A stretch of 64,000 bases of DNA from Streptomyces sp. CBMA291 (GTDB lineage: Bacteria; Actinomycetota; Actinomycetes; Streptomycetales; Streptomycetaceae). The notes below the pieces were generated by a model. It worked only from the letters and a program-made list of their open reading frames with translations. It did no database searches and was not told the DNA's origin. Within the stretch, counting starts at the first letter, position 1. Each line of letters opens with the position of its first letter. The DNA lies in contig NZ_MSJP01000079.1 in assembly GCF_014596525.1 (NCBI RefSeq), forward strand, positions 62,001 to 126,000, given 5' to 3'. The position numbers and the translations under genes were made by a program. This document shows positions 51,725-59,500 of this stretch, piece after piece.

Positions 51725-52219
51725 TCAGCCGAGGGGGCGGGACGAGGTCTCGGCCGGGTCGACCAGGCGGATGCCCGTGACCAGGTCGGGGCGGATGCGG
51801 ACCACCTGGTCCAGATGCTGGTCCGACCACGGTTCGAGCAGCGCCCGGTAGCGGGCGACCTCGGCCGGGTCGGTCACCAGGTGGCAGTAGCCCGTGACCA
51901 CCGCGCTCCAGCCCAGCCGGGTGACCGAGTCGATGGCGTCCGCCTCGTAGGCGACGACCACCCCCGGCGCCCCCGCCTCCTGGGCGCTGAGCGTCAACGC
52001 CGAGCCCTCGTGCGTACGGATGACGACGTCACCGCCCTCCAGGAGATGGTTGACCGGGCGGATGGCCGGAAGCGCCTGCCGGGTGAACACGATCCGGCCG
52101 AGAGGCACGCTGCCCAGCAGACGCAGCGCCTCGTCGGCGTCGAGCTCGATCGTCCGGCGCGGCCCGACGGCGGCTGTCTCGGTCGTCCGGTCGTCCGTGT
52201 AGGGCGGTGCGTCTTTCAA
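51725..52219 (-). CDS. Pyridoxamine-5'-phosphate-oxidase-like split-barrel protein
   Basis: 164 residues from TTG with GAGG seven bases upstream (a start at 52405 is possible). TIELDADEALRLLGSVPLGR, AIRPVNHLLEGGDVVIRTHE and GWSAVVTGYCHLVTDPAEVA follow the FMN/F420-binding split-barrel family. Relatives occur in dormancy regulons of Actinobacteria. A GGGCCG-WW-CGGCC element lies 65 bases upstream of the start, so it probably belongs to the same regulon as the genes to its right. Confidence 0.85.
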   Translation of the reverse strand: MKDAPPYTDDRTTETAAVGPRRTIELDADEALRLLGSVPLGRIVFTRQALPAIRPVNHLLEGGDVVIRTHEGSALTLSAQEAGAPGVVVAYEADAIDSVTRLGWSAVVTGYCHLVTDPAEVARYRALLEPWSDQHLDQVVRIRPDLVTGIRLVDPAETSSRPLG

Positions 52220-52284
52220 CGGGTGTCCTCGGGTGTCGGTACTGTCGGAACGTTCAGTAGACGTCGGAGCGGCGTACGGGGAAA

Positions 52285-52298
52285 GGGCCGTTCGGCCT
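52285..52298. promoter_or_regulatory. GGGCCG-TT-CGGCCT element (site A)
   Basis: First copy of the repeated palindrome, 66 bases upstream of the PPOX-like start. The last base departs from the symmetric form. See the sites near 53.5, 55.1, 56.5 and 59.3 kb. Confidence 0.65.
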
Positions 52299-52426
52299 CG
52301 GCCGACCGTCTTCGACTGCTCCCGACCGTCTTCGACCGGCGGTACGGCCCTGCTCCGGTGGCCCGTCAGGGCCGCGCCCGGACGCCCCGCCCGCTCGCCG
52401 GACACGCCCCCGGGAACCGGGCTCCC

Positions 52427-53404
52427 TCACCGCTTCTCCCTCGCCGCCCCCCTGCGCGCGAGGATCGCCTCACGGCGCGCGTCGAAGCGCGTGGCCTGGG
52501 TGTCCAGCGAGCCCAGGAACTCGCCCAGTTCCTGCTGCGCCCTGAGCCCCTCGGGACCGAGCCCGGACAGCTTGAGGACCTTGAGGTGGCGCAGTACCGG
52601 CTGGAGTACGTCGTCGTGGTGGACCCGCAGGTTGTACACCCCGCCCAAGGCGATCTCCACGGCCGCCCGCTCGAAGCCCGGCAGCCCGTGGCCGGGCATC
52701 CGGAAGCCGCTCACCACGTCGGCGACCGCCCGCATCGACTGGTCGGGAGCGATCTCCAGGGCCGCCGCGAGCAGATTGCGGTAGAAGATCATGTGCAGGT
52801 TCTCGTCGTGCGCGACCCGGGCGAGCAGCCGGTCGCACACCGGATCGCCCGAGCCGCGCCCGGTGTTCCGGTGCGAGACACGGGTGGCCAGCTCCTGGAA
52901 GGCCACGTACGCCACGGTGTGCAGCGCCGAATGCCGGTTGTCGGACTCGAACCCGGCGGACATATGGGTCATCCGGGCCCGTTCGAGCGCCACCGGGTCC
53001 ACCGCGCGGGACGCGAGCAGATAGTCCCGCATCACCAGGGAGTGCCGGGCCTCCTCGGCCGTCCAGCGGTGGACCCAGGTGCCCCAGGCCCCGTCGCGCC
53101 CGAACAGGGCCGCGATCTCGTGGTGGTAGCTCGGCAGATTGTCCTCGGTGAGCAGGTTCACCACCATCGACACCTTGCCGACCTCCGTCAGCGGCGACTG
53201 ATCCGGCGCCCAGGGCTCGCCGTCCAGGACACCGTCGAAGTCCCGGCCCCGTCCCCAGGGAACGTACTCGTGCGGCATCCACTCCTTGAACACCCCCAGA
53301 TGCCGGTCGAGCTCACGCCCCACCACCTCCTCCAGATCCTGGAGGAGACGGACGTCCGACAGCGGGACGTCCTGGGCGGAGGCGGAGGGCGGGACAGTGG
53401 TCAC
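52427..53404 (-). CDS. Acyl-ACP desaturase (DesA-type, di-iron)
   Basis: 325 residues from GTG. The di-iron helices are visible: LLTEDNLPSYHHEIAALFG, RWTAEEARHSLVMRDY and ARVAHDENLHMIFYRN, with the E..H pairs of soluble stearoyl-ACP type desaturases. It puts a double bond in a fatty acyl-ACP using O2, so low-oxygen control makes sense. It is divergent from the flavohemoprotein, and two of the palindromic elements lie between. Confidence 0.92.
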   Translation of the reverse strand: MTTVPPSASAQDVPLSDVRLLQDLEEVVGRELDRHLGVFKEWMPHEYVPWGRGRDFDGVLDGEPWAPDQSPLTEVGKVSMVVNLLTEDNLPSYHHEIAALFGRDGAWGTWVHRWTAEEARHSLVMRDYLLASRAVDPVALERARMTHMSAGFESDNRHSALHTVAYVAFQELATRVSHRNTGRGSGDPVCDRLLARVAHDENLHMIFYRNLLAAALEIAPDQSMRAVADVVSGFRMPGHGLPGFERAAVEIALGGVYNLRVHHDDVLQPVLRHLKVLKLSGLGPEGLRAQQELGEFLGSLDTQATRFDARREAILARRGAAREKR

Positions 53405-53475
53405 GGAGCATCGGATCCTTCGTACGGAACTCAACCTACGGTTCCGTAAGTTACGAGGCTCCGAAGCGCCCCGCA

Positions 53476-53555
53476 GGGGCCGAACGGCCCCATCCACCAG
53501 GGACGACCGGCGGCCCGGTCGCGGACCGCGCCACGCGACCAGGGCCGAACGGCCC
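53476..53555. promoter_or_regulatory. Two GGGCCG-AA-CGGCCC elements (sites B and C)
   Basis: GGGGCCGAACGGCCCC at 53476-53491 and GGGCCGAACGGCCC at 53542-53555, 66 bases apart in the 371-bp gap between the divergent desaturase and flavohemoprotein. A weaker copy (GGGGCCGGACGGCGC) lies near 53589. They probably control both genes. Confidence 0.8.
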
Positions 53556-53775
53556 CCTTCGGCGGAGCCGTTCGGCATCGGTCGGCAGGGGCCGGACGGC
53601 GCTGGCGCACCGGTGGGATAGTGGCACGCCATCAGGTCATGGCACCTCGCCGTACCGCCACCGTCGAGTCCGACCGGCCCGCCCCGCGCGGCCCGGCCCC
53701 TCCGCGCGCCCCAGCCCGGGAGCGCGGCCGACGGGGCAGGCGTGTTCCGATCGGACCGACAGAAAACACACCCCC

Positions 53776-55089
53776 ATGTCCCGACAGCCGTCCCCCCACA
53801 CCCCCTCAGGCGACACGTACGACGAGTACCACGCCCTCCTCGCCCGGCAGGACGCGATGAGGCTGCGCCAGCGGCTGCTGGCCCCGGCGCGACCAGCGCC
53901 CCCGGTCGCGGAACCCGGCCCGGCGGCCGGACCGCGATGGACCGGAACCTTCTACGACGGCGCGGCCGACCAGCGGACGATCCACCGGCACCTGCCGCTC
54001 GTGACCCCCTTCAGCACCCTCATCGGGCACCTCTACGAGGCCATGTTCGACCAGCACCCCTATCTGCGCGGGCTGTTCCCGGAGTCGATGGACTTCCAGC
54101 GCGCACACCTGGAACGGGCCTTCTGGTACCTCATCGAGCACCTCGACCGGCCCGACGAAGTCACCGCCTTCTGTGCCCGCATGGGCCGCGACCACCGCAA
54201 ACTGGGCGTACGGCCGGTGCACTTCCAGGTCTTCGAAGCGGCCCTCGCGCAGGGGCTGCGCCGCAGCGCGGGAGAGCGGTGGACCCAGGAGATGGAGGAC
54301 GCCTGGCTGCGGATGCTGCGCCTCGCCGTCGCCGCCATGGTGGACGGCGCGGAGGAAGCCGTCGGCGAGCCCGCGTACTGGAACGCGACGGTGACCGGAC
54401 ACCAGCTGCGCGGCCCCGGCGTCGCCGTCCTCCGCGTCCGCACCGCCGAACCCTTCCCCCACCGGGCCGGGCAGTACACCCGGGTCGAGTCCCCGCTGCT
54501 TCCGCACACCTGGCGGCCGTACTCCCTGGCCCGTGCGCCCCGCCAGGACGGCGAGCTGGAGTTCCACGTCCGCAGGACCGGACCGGGCGGGGTGAGCGAG
54601 GCGCTCGTGTCGGGGACGCGGGTCGGCGACACCCTGCGGCTCGGACCCGCGCAGGGCACGATGACGCTCGACCCCGATCTGTCGAAGGACGTGCTGATCG
54701 TGGCGGGCGACACCGGCTGGGCCACCGCCAAGGCACTCCTGGAGGAGCTGTCCGAGCGCCGCCCCGCCGGTCTCACCGCCCACGTCTACCTCGGCGCCCG
54801 GACCCCGGACGACCTGTACGACACGCCCGCCCTCGCCGATCTGGAACGGGGCCGTCCCTGGCTGCGGGTCGTCCCGGTGATCGGTGAGGGGCCAGGGGCG
54901 GGCGAGGACCGCTCGGTCATGGAGGCGCTCGGCAGGCGCGGCGACTGGTCGGGACACCTCGCCTACGTGAGCGGCCCGTCCGCGATGGTCACGGCCACCG
55001 TGCACCGCCTGACCAGCCTGAACCTGCCCGCCGACCACATCCGTCACGACCCGGTCAACGGCACGGTCCCGCTGGCCCTGACGCGGTGA
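53776..55089 (+). CDS. Flavohemoprotein (globin + FAD/NAD reductase)
   Basis: 437 residues from ATG. After a ~60-residue extension the globin domain has FSTLIGHLYEAMFDQHPYLR and GRDHRKLGVRPVHFQVFEAA with the proximal His. The reductase part has RPYSLARAPR (FAD), GGVSEALVSG and IVAGDTGWATAKALLEEL (NAD). Members oxidise NO to nitrate. The long N-terminal extension differs from E. coli Hmp. No Shine-Dalgarno is obvious. Confidence 0.9.
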   Translation: MSRQPSPHTPSGDTYDEYHALLARQDAMRLRQRLLAPARPAPPVAEPGPAAGPRWTGTFYDGAADQRTIHRHLPLVTPFSTLIGHLYEAMFDQHPYLRGLFPESMDFQRAHLERAFWYLIEHLDRPDEVTAFCARMGRDHRKLGVRPVHFQVFEAALAQGLRRSAGERWTQEMEDAWLRMLRLAVAAMVDGAEEAVGEPAYWNATVTGHQLRGPGVAVLRVRTAEPFPHRAGQYTRVESPLLPHTWRPYSLARAPRQDGELEFHVRRTGPGGVSEALVSGTRVGDTLRLGPAQGTMTLDPDLSKDVLIVAGDTGWATAKALLEELSERRPAGLTAHVYLGARTPDDLYDTPALADLERGRPWLRVVPVIGEGPGAGEDRSVMEALGRRGDWSGHLAYVSGPSAMVTATVHRLTSLNLPADHIRHDPVNGTVPLALTR

Positions 55090-55138
55090 CGGACGGCGGA
55101 GCCGACGCGCTCTGATACGGCGAGGGGCGGCCCCCGGT

Positions 55139-55154
55139 GGGGCCGTTCGGCCCC
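55139..55154. promoter_or_regulatory. GGGGCCG-TT-CGGCCCC element (site D)
   Basis: Perfect arms around TT, 104 bases upstream of the SLOG-like gene, which it probably controls together with the overlapping VKOR-like gene. Confidence 0.8.
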
Positions 55155-55257
55155 TGTCGGGCCCTGGACGGGCGCTGTTCACTGAGCGGCGGCCTTGCGG
55201 GGCCCCACGGACACGGCAGCCGACGAGCGCCCGACAGGCGGGAAACGAGGAGTATCG

Positions 55258-55803
55258 ATGATCGCGGCGGTGGGACACGAGGACCTGCCCCCGGACACCC
55301 TGGCCCTGGTGGAGCGGGAACTGCGCGTCCGCATGGAGCGGTACGGGGATCCCGCCCCGGGACTCGTCCGCGCGGGGCCGGGACTGCCGGCGGCCTTCGG
55401 GCGTGCCGTACGGGCGGCCGGCCGACGGCTCGTCGTCGTCCTGCCCGTGCGCGGCGCGGTCCCCGCCGAGCCCCCACCGGGCGAGCCCGCCCCGGCCCGG
55501 GAGGTCGCGGACCTCGCCGACGAGGTGCGGCTGCTGCCCTACGACCCGGCGGACCGGGACTCCCGGGTCCGCGCCGACGAGGCACTGGTCGCCCGCAGCG
55601 AGCGGCTCCTGGCCGTCTGGGACGGTTCCCCCACCAACGGCCGGGACGCCACCGCGCACATGGTCGCCTACGCGCGGGCGCACGGGGTGCGGGTGGAGGT
55701 CGTCTGGCCGGTCGGAGCGGTACGCGGCGCACCGGGCGAGCCGCTGCCCGAGCCCGTTCTGCCACGCCCACGGAAGGGGCACGATGACCACCGTCCTGCA
55801 TGA
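55258..55803 (+). CDS. SLOG-like nucleotide-binding-fold protein
   Basis: 181 residues from ATG with GAGGAG upstream. LVVVLPVRG, VRLLPYDPADRDSRVRADEA, SERLLAVWDGSPTNGRDATA and HMVAYARAHGVRVEVVWPVG follow a pattern seen in small Streptomyces Rossmann/SLOG-type proteins with an acidic loop. The role is unknown; some sense nucleotides. Its end overlaps the VKOR-like start by 20 bases. Confidence 0.7.
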   Translation: MIAAVGHEDLPPDTLALVERELRVRMERYGDPAPGLVRAGPGLPAAFGRAVRAAGRRLVVVLPVRGAVPAEPPPGEPAPAREVADLADEVRLLPYDPADRDSRVRADEALVARSERLLAVWDGSPTNGRDATAHMVAYARAHGVRVEVVWPVGAVRGAPGEPLPEPVLPRPRKGHDDHRPA

Positions 55804-56425
55804 ACCCGTCGTCACCGCGGCCGAGGCGCCGCCGCGCGAACGCGCGGTGGGGGCCACCCGCGCCTTCGCCTGGCTCCTGGTGGTCACCGGCGGGCTCGGG
55901 GTGCTCGCCTCCTGGGTGATCACCCTGGACAAGTTCCTGCTGCTCGCGGACCCCGGCTTCGTCCCCGGCTGCAACATCAGCCCGGTGATCTCCTGCGGCA
56001 GCGTCATGACCAGCGACCAGGCGTCGGTGTTCGGCTTCCCCAACCCGATGCTCGGGCTCGTCGCGTACGGAGTCGTCGTCGCGGTCGGCGCCGGACTGCT
56101 CGCCGGGGCCCGCTACGGCCGCTGGTTCTGGCTCGGCCTCAACCTCGGCACCCTGCTCGGCGTGGGCTTCTGCATGTGGCTGATGAGCCAGGCGCTGTAC
56201 GAGATCGGCGCCCTGTGCCTGTGGTGCTGCCTCGCCTGGGCGGTCACCATCGTCATGTTCTGGTACACGACGGTGCACAACCTGCGCCACGGTGTGCTGC
56301 GCGCGCCGAGGCAGCTGGTCGCGGCGGCGGTGGAGTTCCACTGGTTTGTGCCGGTTGCCTGGTGCGGCAGCGTCCTGATGCTGATCGGGACCCGCTTCCA
56401 GGACTACTGGAGCAGCTTGCTGTGA
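55784..56425 (+). CDS. Vitamin K epoxide reductase family protein
   Basis: 213 residues from ATG with GGAAGGGG upstream, inside the end of the previous gene. Four to five membrane helices. The VKOR signatures are present: PGCNISPVISCGSVM loop cysteines, FGFPNPMLGLVAYGVV, and the CxxC site in GALCLWCCLAWA. Such proteins reoxidise DsbA-type partners with a quinone to form disulfides. It belongs to the same low-oxygen block. Confidence 0.92.
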   Translation: MTTVLHEPVVTAAEAPPRERAVGATRAFAWLLVVTGGLGVLASWVITLDKFLLLADPGFVPGCNISPVISCGSVMTSDQASVFGFPNPMLGLVAYGVVVAVGAGLLAGARYGRWFWLGLNLGTLLGVGFCMWLMSQALYEIGALCLWCCLAWAVTIVMFWYTTVHNLRHGVLRAPRQLVAAAVEFHWFVPVAWCGSVLMLIGTRFQDYWSSLL

Positions 56426-56460
56426 GGCGGGTGGACCGCCCCCGCGCCCGCCCGGCCGGG

Positions 56461-56501
56461 CAGGGCCGTTCGGCCCTGGGGGACCAGGGCCGAACGGCCC
56501 C
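56461..56501. promoter_or_regulatory. Two adjacent palindromic elements (sites E1, E2)
   Basis: CAGGGCCGTTCGGCCCTG at 56461-56478 and GGGCCGAACGGCCC at 56487-56500, nine bases apart. They lie between the VKOR-like gene and the small ORF/response regulator, so autoregulation of the response regulator is likely. Confidence 0.85.
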
Positions 56502-56610
56502 GAGGCGGTGTTGCGATACTGGCGCTCGTCTCGTGTACGGCCCTCCCGGCCGGTCCGGCCGGAAGGCCGTCGGCCGTGCGGTGCCGTCTCGCCCTGCCCA
56601 GGAGTTCCCG

Positions 56611-56745
56611 GTGAATCGTCACCCCCGCCAGACCGCCCGAGCGGCCCTCGCCGCCTGGCCGCCGCCCGCCGCGCCCCTGACCGGGACCGCGACGGCCCCG
56701 TGCGGCGGCGAGGACCTCGGAGCCCCTGCGAGGACGACGTGCTGA
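56611..56745 (+). CDS. Small ORF overlapping the response-regulator start
   Basis: 44 residues from GTG with AGGAG six bases upstream (VNRHPRQTARAALAAWPPPA). The stop overlaps the response-regulator GTG by seven bases, so translation could be coupled. It is Pro/Ala-rich with no family; it may be a leader for translation rather than a functional protein. Confidence 0.4.
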   Translation: MNRHPRQTARAALAAWPPPAAPLTGTATAPCGGEDLGAPARTTC

Positions 56746-57449
56746 ACACCGGATACCCCGCGCCCGCGCCCGTGCCCGTACGGGTCTTCCTGCTCGACGA
56801 CCACGAGGTCGTACGCCGGGGCGTGCGCGACGTCCTGGAGGCCGAGCCCGACATCGTGGTGGTCGGCGAGGCGGCGAACGCGCGCGAGGCGCTGGCCCGG
56901 GTGCCCGCGGCCCAGCCGGACGTGGCGGTGCTCGACGTACGCCTCGGCGGCGCGAGCGGAGACCACGAGGGCGTGGAGGTCTGCCGCGAGCTGCGGGCCG
57001 AGCTGCCCGGCCTCGCCTGTCTGATGCTGACCTCCTTCGACGACGACGAGGCCCTGTTCGACGCCATCATGGCCGGTGCCGCCGGATACGTCCTCAAGCA
57101 GATAGGCGGCTCGGACCTGGTCGCCGCCATCCGTACCGTCGCCACCGGCACCTCGCTCCTCGACCCCCGGATGACGAGCCGGGTGATGGCCCGCATCCGG
57201 GAGCCCAAGCCGGAGCCGAAGGCCGCACAGCCCGCCGAGCTGGACCGGCTCTCCCCGCGCGAGCTGGAGATCCTCGACCTGATCGGCCTCGGCCTGACGA
57301 ACCGGCAGATAGCCGAGCGGCTCTTCCTGGCGGAGAAGACGGTGAAGAACCGGGTGTCGTCCATCCTCGGCAAGCTCGGCGTGGGCCGCAGGATCCAGGC
57401 GGCGATGATCGCGGAACGCCTCAGGGAGGCACCGGGCGGCCACGCCTGA
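56739..57449 (+). CDS. NarL/DevR-type response regulator
   Basis: 236 residues from GTG with GAGGA upstream. Receiver domain: RVFLLDDHEVVRRGVRDVLE with the acidic pair, phosphorylated Asp in DVAVLDVRLG, and TSFDDDEALFDAIMAGAAGY then VLKQIGG. Helix-turn-helix: LSPRELEILDLIGLGLTNRQ and VKNRVSSILGKLGV. The sequence is close to mycobacterial DevR/DosR and Streptomyces OsdR. It is convergent with its kinase and preceded by two palindromic elements. Confidence 0.92.
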   Translation: MLNTGYPAPAPVPVRVFLLDDHEVVRRGVRDVLEAEPDIVVVGEAANAREALARVPAAQPDVAVLDVRLGGASGDHEGVEVCRELRAELPGLACLMLTSFDDDEALFDAIMAGAAGYVLKQIGGSDLVAAIRTVATGTSLLDPRMTSRVMARIREPKPEPKAAQPAELDRLSPRELEILDLIGLGLTNRQIAERLFLAEKTVKNRVSSILGKLGVGRRIQAAMIAERLREAPGGHA

Positions 57450-57497
57450 GGCAGGCACCCCATGCCACCCCACGCCACCCCGGCCACCCCGCACGAC

Positions 57498-57530
57498 GCA
57501 GGGCCCCGCACCTTGAGTGCGGGGCCCTGC
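57498..57530. terminator. Bidirectional hairpin terminator
   Basis: GCAGGGCCCCGCAC (57498-57511) and its exact complement at 57517-57530 enclose a five-base loop. It lies between the convergent response regulator and kinase. Confidence 0.9.
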
Positions 57531-57596
57531 GCCGTACACGGGAGGGGAAGCGCCTTGGCTCCGTGAGGAAAGCGGCTTCGCTCCGTCCGGGAGAGG

Positions 57597-59273
57597 TCAC
57601 TCCGAGGACAGCGGCGCACTCCACGTGATCCGGGTGCCGCGCTCCCCGGGTGCGTCCAGGCGGACGCTGCCCCGGCACTGTTCGGCGCGTGAACTCATGT
57701 TGAGCAGGCCGCCCGTGGGGCGGGCCGAGCCCAGGCCGATGCCGTCGTCCGTGACGGTCAGGACGATCCGGTCGGCCGTGTCGGGGACGGCGAGGACGAC
57801 CTCGGCGCGGCTCGCCCGCGCGTGCCGTGCCGTGTTGCTCAGGGCCTCGCCCGCCACCGCGAGCACCTGCTCGGCCAGTGCCTCGGGAACGGTGCTGTCG
57901 ACCGGGCCCGTGATGCGCAGCGAGGGCGTGAAGCCCAGGTGCTGGGCGGCCAGTTGGACCGTCTCGGCCAGGCGTCGGCGCAGTGCGGGGCCGCCCCGGT
58001 CGTCGTCCGCCGTGCGTAGTTGGAGGATGGTGGAGCGGATGATCTGGATGGTGGCGTCGAGGTCGTCCACGGCCCGGGTGACCCGCTCGGCGGCCGGGGC
58101 GTCGTCGATGGTCCGGGTGGCGCTCTGGAGCGTCATGCCGGTGGCGAAGAGACGCTGGATGGCGACGTCGTGCAGGTCCCGGGCGATCCGGTCGCGGTCG
58201 TGCAGGACGGTCAGTTCCTCGGACTCGGCCCGCCGCCGGGCCAGTTCGAGCGCGATCGCCGCCTGGTCGGCGAAGCCGCTGAGCAGTTCGGTCTCGGCGG
58301 CGTCGAAGCCCTGCCTGCCCGCCTTGCGGCTCAGCCGCAGGGCCCCGCACACCGCGTCGTCGACGGGCAGCGGCACGGCGACGACGGGGCCGTGGCCCGT
58401 GCCCGCCGCGCCGCCGAGGGGCAGGGCCCGGGGGTCGGTGCGTACGTCCGTGGTCACGACGGTGCCCCGGGTCCTGGCGGCGAGACCGGCGAGCGAGCCC
58501 GTCGCGGGGAGGACGGCGCCTCGGACGGCATCGGCGGTGTCGCCGTGCGCCACCTGGACGGTGAGGTCGCCGTTCGGTCCGGAGGGCAGGAGGACGGAGG
58601 CCAGATCGGCGTCGGCGACCTCCATGGCGCGCCGGGCGATCAGCCGCAGCACGTCGTCGGGCTCGTGGCCGGCGAGCAGGGCGCGGGTGATCTCGCCCAG
58701 TGCTTCGAGGCGGCGTTCCCTTCGGCGGCTGTCCCGGTAGAGCCGGGCGTTGTCGATGGCCACGCCCGCCGCCGCGGAGAGCGTGGTGAGGACCGCTTCG
58801 TCGTCGGCGTCGAAGGCGCCGCCGCCGCGCTTCTCGGTCAGGTAGATATTGCCGAAGACCTGGTCCCGTACCCGGATCGGGGCGCCGAGGAAGGTCCGCA
58901 TCGGCGGGTGGTGCGCCGGGAAGCCGAAGCTGCTCGGGTGCCGGGTGAGGTCGTCGAGCCGCAGCGGGGCCGGGTTGTGGATCAGCTCGCCGAGGATGCC
59001 GTGACCACAGGGCGCCGGGCCGATGCGGGCCGCGAGGTCCTCCGCCATGCCCACCGGCAGGAAGCGGGAGAGCTGCGCGTCGTCGCCGATCACGCCGAGC
59101 GCTCCGTACTCGGCGTCGGTCAGACCGATCGCCGCTTCCACGATGCTCCGCAGGACCTGGGGGAGTTCCAGGTCGCGACCGAGGTCCATGACGGCGGCGA
59201 GCAGTCCGTGCATCCGCTCGGGTACGTCGATCCTCGGCCAGGCCGGTGCCGGGTGCGGAGAAGTGTCTGACAT
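57597..59273 (-). CDS. DevS/DosT-type GAF histidine kinase
   Basis: 558 residues from ATG. Two GAF domains; the first has GFPAHHPPMRTFLGAPIRVR and VFGNIYLTEKRGGG, nearly identical to the heme GAF of mycobacterial DevS. The HisKA_3 box is RIARDLHDVAIQRLFATGM and the ATPase part has VAGEALSNTARHAR and VTDDGIGLGSARPTGGL. DevS/DosT sense O2, CO or NO through heme. It faces its response regulator and has site F upstream. Confidence 0.93.
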   Translation of the reverse strand: MSDTSPHPAPAWPRIDVPERMHGLLAAVMDLGRDLELPQVLRSIVEAAIGLTDAEYGALGVIGDDAQLSRFLPVGMAEDLAARIGPAPCGHGILGELIHNPAPLRLDDLTRHPSSFGFPAHHPPMRTFLGAPIRVRDQVFGNIYLTEKRGGGAFDADDEAVLTTLSAAAGVAIDNARLYRDSRRRERRLEALGEITRALLAGHEPDDVLRLIARRAMEVADADLASVLLPSGPNGDLTVQVAHGDTADAVRGAVLPATGSLAGLAARTRGTVVTTDVRTDPRALPLGGAAGTGHGPVVAVPLPVDDAVCGALRLSRKAGRQGFDAAETELLSGFADQAAIALELARRRAESEELTVLHDRDRIARDLHDVAIQRLFATGMTLQSATRTIDDAPAAERVTRAVDDLDATIQIIRSTILQLRTADDDRGGPALRRRLAETVQLAAQHLGFTPSLRITGPVDSTVPEALAEQVLAVAGEALSNTARHARASRAEVVLAVPDTADRIVLTVTDDGIGLGSARPTGGLLNMSSRAEQCRGSVRLDAPGERGTRITWSAPLSSE

Positions 59274-59313
59274 GTCCGCAGCCTACGGGGTGTGCGGCCG
59301 ACGCGACCGGCCG

Positions 59314-59327
59314 GGGCCGAACGGCCC
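59314..59327. promoter_or_regulatory. GGGCCG-AA-CGGCCC element (site F)
   Basis: Perfect copy, 40 bases upstream of the kinase start and ~175 bases upstream of the cytochrome oxidase gene in the divergent gap. It can control both. A weaker ACCGGACGGCCCT copy follows near 59350. Confidence 0.8.
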
Positions 59328-59500
59328 TCCCGCCGTCCCGGCGTCGGGTACCGGACGGCCCTGCCGGGTCCGCCCCGCAGGCCAGGAACATGGCTCGGCG
59401 GCCGGGAAGCGCCGAGGAATCCCCCGTACGCGGCTCTTCCCGGCCGGTTGTGAACGTGAACGGAAGTGGAGGTCGTCGTCCGGTGGACGAGGCACAGAGC

